From Adiantum capillus-veneris (taxonomy: Eukaryota; Streptophyta; Polypodiopsida; Polypodiales; Pteridaceae), in assembly GCA_014529385.2 (NCBI GenBank), contig CM043942.1, forward strand, positions 20,243,491 through 20,307,490: 64,000 nt of DNA, read 5' to 3'. How positions within the stretch are numbered: position 1 is the stretch's first letter; each line of letters opens with the position of its first letter. The position numbers and the translations under genes were made by a program. The notes below the pieces were generated by a model that worked only from the letters and a program-made list of their open reading frames with translations, did no database searches and was not told where the DNA came from. Positions 24,361 through 33,940 of the stretch are shown here, in pieces.

Positions 24361-25859
24361 ATGTCATCTAGTGGTGAAAAGGATATTTACAATATACGAA
24401 AATTTGATGGGATGAATTTTGCTATCTGGAAAGAGCAGATTCAAGATGTTCTTATACAAAAAGGCCAGTTGGATCCTATCATGGAGCTCCCAGAGGGTGA
24501 GGTGAGTATACAGATTTTGAGTGGGAGAAACTTGATGCTAAGGCCAAATCTACTCTCCATTTGCATTTGGCCAAATCTGTGTACTTTACTATAGTTGGAG
24601 AAAGGACTACTAGAGATATATGGGATAAGTTGTATTCTAGTTATGAGAACAAAAGTGCCACTAATAAGGTTTTCTTGATGAAGAAGTTGTTTGACCTTCG
24701 TATGAAGGAAGAGGGAACTATTTCTACTCACATTAATGAGTTCAAAATCATTTTCACTCAGTTGACCACTCAGGGTTTGGTCTTCGATGAGGAAATCAAA
24801 TGTACATTCTTGTTATGAAGTTTACCATCTTCTTGGGATACGTTCTATACTGCGATTAGCAATTCAGCACCTGGTACCGGTCTAGTGTACAATGACGTCC
24901 TTGGGAGTCTGTTTATCAAGGAGATTCGTAGGACATCTCTCAAAGGCAAGAAGGATGGTAATGCGTATGTTGCTAGTGATATACAGAGGGGTCGCACTCG
25001 AAGTTGTGCCAAAACCAAGGAATGTGGGGGCTCACACAGTAAGTCTCGGGGTTCCATGCGTAATGTCGAGTGCTATCACTGTCATAAAAAAGGACATGTG
25101 AAGAAGGATTGCACGAAATGGCAGCAAAGCAAGAAGGATAAACAAGCCGCTGAAACTTCTAAGTCTGATGATTCAAACAAGGGCAAAGAAAAGTTAGAGG
25201 AGATCAATGTGCTAGAGTCTTCAAATGCTCTTATTGTGGAGACTCTTCCAGTGGTTGTTAAGCCACTTACCTCTGACGTATTGGTCTTCACAGCAGATCT
25301 ACCTGTCGAGGCTCTTGTTACAGAAGATGTGCAGTATGCACAAAATTGGATAGTAGATTCTAGTGCGAGTTTCCATGTGATACCACATAGTGAGTGGTTC
25401 TCTACTTATTCTCACTCTTGTGGCATAGTGAGACTTGGTGATGCTTATGAACTAAACATTGATGGTGTCAAAAACGTCAAATTGCATCTAAGGAATGGCA
25501 CCCACTTTACTTTATGTAATGTCAAACATGTGCCCAAGTTGACTAAAGGCTTGATTTCTGTTGGTCAGCTTGATGATTTGGGCTACAACACCACATTTGG
25601 CAATGGTTCGAGGATAGTATACAAAGTTAATCTTGTTGTACTCAGAGGTCAGAAGCATGGTACCTTGTATTCCATGCATGTGTTGGATGTTCGACATGAT
25701 TACATATCTATAGACGAGCTGCCGTCTACTGAGTTGTGGCATTACCGACTAGGTCATATTAGCCAAAAAGGAATGAGAACTCTGACTCATTTTGGCTACT
25801 TACTTGTCTTGTCTTATGTTGACTTTCTTGTTTGTGAGCACTGTATCTATGGAAAATAG
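24361..25859 (+). pseudogene. copia B gag, protease and pre-integrase
   Basis: The frame starts at an ATG (MSSSGEKDIYNIRKFDGMNF, a typical copia gag start). It needs one shift near 24510 and then passes a TGA at 24816-24818 (LL-stop-SLPSSW). Downstream are a CCHC zinc knuckle (CYHCHKKGHVKKDC), the protease box NWIVDSSASFHV (active-site DSGA changed to DSSA) and the pre-integrase HYRLGHISQKGM ending at a stop at 25857-25859. The altered protease box and breaks show that it is dead. Confidence 0.88.
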
Positions 25860-25909
25860 ACTAGGGCCGTGCACTTACTATTAGGTCAAAAGCGAGCTGA
25901 ACCTCTAGA

Positions 25910-27310
25910 TTTACTGCATAGTGATGTTTGTGGTCCTATGTCAACCAAATCTCTAGGGGGAGGGGGGCAGCTATTTTGTGACATTCATAGATGACTCTAC
26001 TCAAAAGGTGTGGGCATATCCTTTGAAACATAAGGATCAAGTTCTTCTTGTGTTCCAAAATTTTTTAGCACTCGTTGAGAATCACTCTGGCAAGAAACTG
26101 AAGAGTTTGCGGACTGACAACGGTGGAGAGTATGTCTCCAAGGAGTTTCACAATTTCAGTGCTAAAAGGGGATTAAAAGGAAATTTACTGCACTATACAC
26201 ACCAGCTCAGAATGGAGTTGTTGAGCGCGTGAATCGTACAATCCAGGAAAGAATCACAGCCATGCTTTCTAGGGAAAATCTCACACAAGGCTTTTGGGCA
26301 AAAGCTGTCTCGACCGCATTGCACATTGTAAATTGTTTGCCTAGTATACCGTTGAATTATGAGATTCGATAAGAGTTATGGTTTGAATGTAAGCCCCACT
26401 ATGACCATCTACATGTTTTTGGTTGTGAAGCTTATGCTCATGTGCCTAAACAACTTTGACAAAAGTTAGAGCCAAAGTCACACAAATGTATTTTCATTGG
26501 ATATGGTGCAGATGGAGAGATGGGATATCGTCTCTGGCACCCGGAATCTCGTCGAGTAATCCGTAGTTCAGATGTGATCTTCACTGAGTCGAAGATGCAT
26601 AAACAACCTATCAAGGAAATAGAGATTCAGAGAGTCACTTTTGAGGATGTTGCCTCAGAGACAGTGAGATCAACTCAGCGGGCTGGTGATGTATCTTCCA
26701 GTAGCAATGCTCCAGAGGGGGCGGATAGCAATGGTCAAGGAGTGAGACAGTCTACTAGAGTCTCTCGTCTACCTGCACGTTTTGAGCCAGGTCTTGATTA
26801 CATCATGTTAATCGATTGCGGTGATCCAAGCTGCTACCAAGAATCCATGATGACAAATGATGTGGTGAAGTGGGAGCAAGCTATGGAATCTGAGTATAAC
26901 TCGTTTCTGGCTAATGACACTTGGGACTTGCTAGAATTGCCAAATGATGCAAAAGCTTTACCTTGCAAATGGGTTTACAAGAAAAAATTTACCTCAGGTG
27001 ATCCAAATCCAAAGTACAAGGCTAGACTTGTAGCCAAAGGGTTCAAATAGCAAAAGGGAGTCGATTTTGATGAAATCTTCTTGCGTGCGGTCAAGATGAC
27101 AACGCTTAGAACCGTACTTGGTCTTGCAGTGATTGAGGACATGGAACTTGTTCAAATGGATGTGAAGAAATCATTTCTTCACGGGTATCTTGATGATGAC
27201 GTTTACATGCAGCGGCTTGAAGGGTTTGTTCAGGAGAACGCATCTCATGAGGAGCTAGTATGTAAGATCAAAAAGGCACTTTATGGCTTAAAGCAGGGTT
27301 CAAGGTAGTG
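25910..27310 (+). pseudogene. copia B integrase and N-terminal reverse transcriptase
   Basis: Integrase motifs are LLHSDVCGPMST, TFIDDSTQKVWAYPLK and SLRTDNGGEYVSKEF, followed after a frameshift by GVVERVNRTIQ-like sequence. The RT begins with LANDTWDLLELP, WVYKKKFT and KARLVAKGFK, and continues after a TAG near 27048 with QMDVKKSFLHGYL and KKALYGLKQG. Stops and shifts break it into several frames. Confidence 0.85.
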
Positions 27311-28377
27311 GTATCATAAATTTGATGCATGTATGAGGTCTCAAGGATATAAAAGGAGCGAAGAGGATGACTGCTTGTACATAAGAAAGCTAGATGATGA
27401 CTCGATGATCATTCTAGTCTTGTATGTTGATGACATGCTTATAGCTCGGAGATCTTGTGCGGAAATTGCCAGCTTGAAGAAAACACTTAGCAATAATTTT
27501 GCAATGAAATATTTGGGGGATGCTACACACTTTTTTGGCATGCAAACCAAAAGAGATCGCAAACGTTGTATTCTTGAGTTATCTCAGGAAACATATATTG
27601 AGAAATTTTTGCAGCGTTTCAATATGCAGGGGGGAAAGCATTGAGTATGCCAATGTAGGCATTCTTGAAACTCAGCAAGGAAGATGCACCCAAATCTGAT
27701 GCTGAGCGAGCTGAAATGGCTAAGGTACCATATTCTTTGGCAGTGGGCAGTCTCATGTATGCTATGGTTGCCACAAGACCAGACATTGCTTTCACAGTGG
27801 GAGTAGCGAGCCGATATATGGCAAATCCTAGTAGCAAGCATTGGGAAGCAGTGAAGCACATTCTTAGGTACCTCAAAGGTATGGTCGGTATGTGTTTACA
27901 CTTCGGGAACATTGACGCATCCATTGTGGGTTGTGCGGAAGCATACTATGCGGGTTGTGTCGACAATAAGATATCGGCATCTGGCTATGTCTTCATATTT
28001 GCTGGAGAAGCAGTATCTTGGAGGTCCTGTCTTCAAGATTGTACGTTGTCTTCCACTACGGAAGCAGAGTACATTGCATTGTTGGATGCAAATAAAGAGG
28101 TTGTATGGTTATTTCTCTTGGTCAAAAATCTTGTATTGATGAGACTCCAGTGATATATTGTGATAGTCAGAGTGCTCTTGCAATGGCAAGGAATCCTGTG
28201 TTTCACTCCAAATCGAAACACATTGAAGTCAAGTATCATCTTGTGAGAGATTTATTGGCCAAAGAGCTCATTGATTTGGTGAAGGTACACACTGACGACA
28301 ACCCAGTAGATGCTTTGACGAAAGGCTTATCTTTGGAGAGGTTTACACATTGCAGTGAGTTGATGGGTATAGGTTGA
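27311..28377 (+). pseudogene. copia B C-terminal reverse transcriptase and RNase H
   Basis: Contains the RT catalytic LVLYVDDMLIA, KYLGDATHFFGMQ and the RNase H landmarks ISASGYVFIFAGEAVSW, TEAEYIALL, IYCDSQSALAMARNP, HIEVKYHLVRDLL and the terminal DALTKGLSLERF. One shift near 28110 separates the two RNase H parts. The frame ends 70 bases before the 3' LTR. Confidence 0.88.
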
Positions 28378-28446
28378 AGCCACTAGATTGATTCATGGTT
28401 GTACATACCAAGTCACTTGGGCTACGTTGGCCTTCAAGTGGGAGTT

Positions 28447-28650
28447 TGTTGGGATTCAGGCCAACAGGCCGGACATCCCACTTACTACTAACCCATCTAC
28501 TAACTTAACCATGTATACACTTATGCTTTAATACAACAATATAAAGAGGTGTAATAGGATACCTTTGTTGTGTGCTCCACCCAAATCAGCTCTCTCTCTC
28601 TCTCTCTTCTCTTGCACTTGCACTCATACATGCTTCCCATGGCACCTTGA
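28447..28650 (+). repeat. 3' LTR of copia B
   Basis: Direct repeat of 23069-23272, preceded by a purine-rich tract. It ends where the TRIM LTR resumes (28651). Confidence 0.88.
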
Positions 28651-28757
28651 AAAAGGCCATGCAAACTCTAATTTAACTAATGGTCTATAGCTGCATGCCC
28701 TGAGACTTGTTCTCATGGGGCTTAGACTCTATTGAATCCGGGCTTGCATACCCAATA
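28651..28757 (-). repeat. 5' LTR of TRIM-like element, resumed part
   Basis: Matches about 21746-21852, including CCATGCAAACTCTA and TCTATTGAATCCGGGCTTGC, ending CCCAATA. It completes the LTR split by copia B. Confidence 0.8.
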
Positions 28758-29214
28758 GACGTGTCTCCAAGGCTTGAGCATGAGGAGGAAAGAGAGAGCA
28801 TGAGGGATTTGGCATGAGAGCGGTCTATGGAAGGTGTGGCATGAGAGAGATTTCTGGCTATGGGTGTTTGGAGCTCCAAGCTATTCCTTATCCCCCTGCA
28901 TACTGCTCATGGGAGCTCGGGATAGAGATTCCCCCCTCTTCTATTGAGAGTGCCCATTCTCCCCGCTTATGCATGCAATAAGTCCCTTTCTAAATTTAGC
29001 TCCCAGTTTCTCTTTCCCTACCACTAGCGATATCATTAGTGGAGGCACGGGTACAAGCCCTTGATGATGTGCCATGGCGATGGTGGACCTGCACCAAATC
29101 TCACAGTGATGGAGCCAAATCGCAGCGCCAAGACCTACTAAGCATAGTTTGCTTCATGCTCGTTCTTGTTCGAGTCTCGTACAGGCCACCGCAAACTTAA
29201 ATCCCTTCAGTGCA

Positions 29215-29900
29215 GCTCTTGCTGCTCTCCCGGGGGATTCACCATGGAAAACTTACCGCACCACGTAAGTGTAGGGGAGAGCAGCAAGAGCGTATAAGTT
29301 AGGGGAATGCCCCCAATAACTTATCTCCCAAGCTTAAAAATAAGGGAGGGGGGTATCATATTTATGGGGGGGGGGGGGGGGGGGGGGGGGGACCTATCTC
29401 GGGTTCATTACTTGTAACAATTGGTCATCGATGTGCACTAGAATTCAGATAAATTTAGGGAAGTTTTTTATCAGGTGACACATCAAATTTTGCATCAAGC
29501 CGGTCATAGATAAGGGCTGATTTTGAGAGGGTCAAGGGTTGATTTACACCAGCTTTGGATGGGTCAGAATTGGACAAGTAGCCAAAGTGTAGGTTGAGTG
29601 GGCACATAGTTTGAAAGTCAAACTAAGAAACATTGAGGGTACCTCTAGTTATCAATAGAAGTGGTTCCTTAGTACATTGCCAGTCATTATGCCATACACT
29701 CTTTGACTAGTTTTATTTAGTTAGATCATTTGAGACCTAATTTTTATGTAAGATAGGGGTATGATAGTTTTCCTCATTGATTGTCGTATAAGCATAGAAA
29801 GGGGGGTCATATTTCCTAATATGAGTCGTATATAGGGGTTTTATCAAAGTTGTCGCTCACAGGTGGCATCCCGTTTTGTATATAGAGTGAATCCCCCGGG
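29215..29900. repeat. possible foldback insertion
   Basis: A perfect 17-base inverted repeat (GCTCTTGCTGCTCTCCC at 29215-29231 and its complement at 29275-29291) overlaps a 14-base arm, CCCGGGGGATTCAC (29229-29242), whose complement lies at 29887-29900. The two nested inversions share the sequence CTGCTCT. This could be a small foldback element inside the dispersed repeat; no target duplication is evident. Confidence 0.35.
29366..29391. repeat. homopolymer of 26 G
   Basis: Uninterrupted G run within dispersed-repeat copy II. Its length may be affected by sequencing or assembly. Confidence 0.7.
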
Positions 29901-30752
29901 GCTGCTCTGCCTCACACCATGCCCCATTATCTTCCCCCTTTCACATACATTGGCCCCATTTTACTTAATGGGTGGCCATTTCCATGGCCTTGGGCGGCCT
30001 TTGGCCCTTAGGTGCACCTCATTTGATTTACATGACGACCGAGGCACCAAATGTTTCATGTGAATTGGCCAAGGCTTTGCGTTGCATGTCATTTGATTTT
30101 CAATGGCCCTTGACTGACAATATTGTCGTGAATTTTGTTACACATTTCAGTGTCTTGGATAGTTCCATAGGCCCTCAAGATGCAAGTCTAGGTGATTGTA
30201 TTTCAAGAGATGCCAGTTCAGAGCTTCTTGTCCACCCCTAGGCGGCATATCCCCTAATGAATGCTCCTCAAGTATTTAATGCTTTTTGAACTTCACCCAC
30301 TGAGCATATTTATCATCTGAGGTGCTTCCAAACACATCATTTGTTTCTACATTACCCGGACATGGCATACAATTCAACTGAAGCACTACCAAGTACAGTA
30401 AATGACTTCGCTAGCACCTCAAGACAAACCATGCTAGGTTTTACTCCATATTTAGTGTAGTTCAAAACCCGACTCCATGAGAGCACCACACGAGCCATGT
30501 ACTTCGACCAAAACATTGTTAAGCATAACACATTTCTGTGACACCCTCATCAATCAAGGCATTGCCAAGCGTACGTCGACCAATATACCCTTTAGCATCA
30601 AACACATAGTTCCTGGCCCGTTAAGACCACATCTGGCATACCTAAAGCTCTTGTCATCAAGACCTGACCACTCATCAATAAATACATAGCCTCCAAAGAA
30701 TCTTCATCTCCATCTCTCTGCTCACTTTCCCTCCATGGAAGTGGAGCTGCAC

Positions 30753-31965
<1,213 letters not shown>

Positions 31966-31998
31966 CATTAGGAAATTTTGGAGGTCATTTGGAGGGCC
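31966..31998 (+). repeat. left terminal inverted repeat of 11.7-kb element
   Basis: 33 bases starting CATTAGGAAATTTTGG and ending GGAGGGCC. They pair with 43639-43671 at 32 of 33 positions. A weaker match (GCCTA) continues outside both ends. Confidence 0.9.
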
Positions 31999-32319
31999 AT
32001 ATGAAGAGAGAGAAAAATAGAGCGCGTCCAATGAGCATGAAGGCTACGTTACGTAGAAAAGTACCTGGAAAAACTCAAAAAATAGGAAAATAGCATAAAA
32101 CTTTCACGAAACTAGGATTGTAGCATAGTAATTTCTTTACTTTTACCGAGCTTTTAGGTGCTTGCGTGTGGTCCCACTTCTGATATTCTCTCATGGTCAT
32201 TAACGTACTGGAGGGTGACCATTAGGCCCGCACAAGATATTGGAATTTTGAAACACTTTCCCTCCATTGGAATGCTTTCAAAGTGAATCTCCCTCCACTA
32301 AAGCTTTTCTCTGAGAGTT

Positions 32320-33740
32320 ATGGCATCCACGTCTTCTCGCCCAAGAGCCTCAAGGTGTTTACTGTCTCTCACACCAACAAACAACAACGGCACTTTGCCT
32401 AGAAGGCCAAGTAGTAGCATATCCTCAATTACAATACCAGCTTCAATAAGTGCAGACAACCAATGGGTTGGACAAAGGATAAACAAAGGTTCATGGGTCC
32501 TCATGCAACCAAGAAGACCCAAGAGGTTTAGTGGTATCAACGTTTACCGCTCAGCATGGAAAGCCAGGGTGTTGGATTTCAAAGTTGAGATCGGCAAAAG
32601 ATCTGTAAAGGAAGTTCTTGTTCAGCATGTGTTTACCCATCCAGAGGTGATAGCAAACGGTGCAAATGTATCAAATATACATCAACCACGTTGCAATTGT
32701 AAGTACTCTTGACATGTGAACTTACTGATACTCTCATTATAACTTTTCTTATATATTTTGCAATGTTTCTCCCGCTTGTTATGAGTAATGTCTCTACTCT
32801 TCACAACTCAATTACATTAGATTTGTCATTTGTACTTATTGATACTCTTAGTTTAACTCTTCTTTTATATATTGCAGATGTTTATCCCTCTTCTTATGAG
32901 CAATGGGAGCCTGTGGAGTGCATAATAGGCCTCTTCCATGTTGTACATGCCCATATTGGTTCTCTACAGTATTCAGAGAGGAGCACCAAAAGATTGGCTG
33001 ATGAGGGAATCTTTTTTTATGACCACTTTTACCAACTCAGCTCAGGCAATAAGAATGGCATGTTGGTGAAACTACCTCTACCGACTGATTGGAACACTGT
33101 GGACTGGCCAGTTCCCGAGGAAACAATGGTGGAGGCAATGCGAAGTAAGCTCTACAAGGATATACAAAGGTCTCTGCGTAGCTCTGTTCCTACCAAACTG
33201 GTTCGAATTGCAAACTTTTGTCCTGTTGCACTCTTCATAGAGCTGTTTCATAGCTACAACATCAGAGTTACAAAAACTATGTTCATGTGCAAGTCATTTC
33301 AGCAGTCATCCTGTGACAAACTTCTTGACAAAGGATGGTATGCAAAGGAAGAGATTGGTTTACGGTGCGAGGTCGCGCTTGATACTCTAGTTGTCAAGTA
33401 CATGATTGCAAGCCAATCACTATTACTCTCATTTTGGTATATGCGATCACAAATGCTAAACGGTAAGTACATTCCTATGGACCAAGTTTCTGCAGGTTTG
33501 GAAGATAATCCTACTGTGGATGTGGAAGTGATTGATAAAGAGAATGGCCTACTATTGGTGGTTACAATAAGGGAGCTATGCAGTCTTCAGCATTTGCGAA
33601 ATGACATCATTGAAGAGTCAATGGACAAGGAACTATCAGATTTTTCCTTTTTCTTAGCTGGCCGTAAGGTGATGCGGCGAAGAGAAAAAGATATTTTGTG
33701 CAAAGAGTTGGATGGTCGGGTTGAAGTAGTGTCAATGTAA
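32320..33740 (+). CDS. orphan protein A of 11.7-kb element, 413 aa, two exons
   Basis: The start is the ATG at 32320 (MASTSSRPRASRC). Exon 1 is 32320-32698 and exon 2 is 32878-33740. The 179-base intron has GTAAGT and TTGCAG borders, and the phases agree (1 base plus 2 bases forming a Tyr). The N-terminus is Ser/Arg-rich. Residues about 45-140 (GSWVLMQPRR, AWKARVLDF, VLVQHVF, PSSYEQWEPVECI) look like a small beta-rich domain, but I cannot name it. The C-terminal half is globular with FCPVALFIELFHSY and a basic end. The family is unknown. The gene begins about 320 bases inside the left terminal repeat and ends tail to tail with the fusion gene, 200 bases apart. Confidence 0.75.
32699..32877 (+). 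other. intron of gene A with duplicated splice-acceptor block
   Basis: The final acceptor block (GATACTCTTAGTTTAACTCT through TTGCAG and the first exon bases) has a diverged tandem copy about 110 bases upstream (from 32728, through TTTTGCAATG). In that copy the acceptor AG is lost. Confidence 0.7.
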
Positions 33741-33859
33741 CAGATATTCTTGTAAACCCAAGTGTATACAAATGACTTTCAAGACATGAAGTTTACTGAT
33801 CTCATTTTTCAATTGTGCCCTGTGAAAAAGTGTGCTTGAAATACATTTGTTTACCACGT

Positions 33860-33868
<9 letters not shown>

Positions 33869-33908
<40 letters not shown>
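33869..33908. repeat. (CT)n microsatellite between genes A and fusion
   Basis: Pure CT run of about 40 bases in the short 3'-3' gap between the two convergent genes. Confidence 0.9.
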
Positions 33909-33912
<4 letters not shown>

Positions 33913-33940
33913 ATATATTAGAAAAACACAGATAGAAGAA

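Larger units (their letters stand above)
23069..28650 (+). mobile_element. Ty1/copia retrotransposon B, decayed, nested
   Basis: LTRs of 204 bp (23069-23272 and 28447-28650) start TGTTGGGATTC and end CACCTTCA or CACCTTGA. The primer-binding site is TGGTATCAGAG at 23275, and a purine tract AAGTGGGAG precedes the 3' LTR. Flanks AATAG and AAAAG suggest a five-base target duplication with one change. The coding region (gag, protease, integrase, RT, RNase H in copia order) runs from 24361 to 28377 with many stops and shifts. It sits inside an LTR of the TRIM-like element. Confidence 0.92.
21582..28757 (-). mobile_element. small LTR retroelement (TRIM-like) carrying a receptor-kinase fragment
   Basis: Short LTRs of 271 bp (21582-21852, and 22900-23068 resumed at 28651-28757) start TGATAGGG and end CCCAACA or CCCAATA. 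The minus strand carries a primer-binding site, TGGTATCAGAGC, two bases inside the right LTR. Flanks GAGGT (left) and GACGT (right) look like a five-base target duplication with one change. The interior of about 1.05 kb has no gag or pol; instead it holds a plant receptor-like-kinase fragment. Its right LTR was later split by copia element B. Confidence 0.8.
28758..30752. repeat. dispersed repeat, copy II, right piece
   Basis: Resumes the similarity to copy I: CAAGGCTTGAGCATGAGGAG near 28768, GATATCATTAGTGGAGG near 29028, AATGCTCCTCAAG near 30260 and a terminal block near 30650-30750. It contains a 26-base G run (29366-29391) and a possible foldback insertion (29215-29900). Confidence 0.65.
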
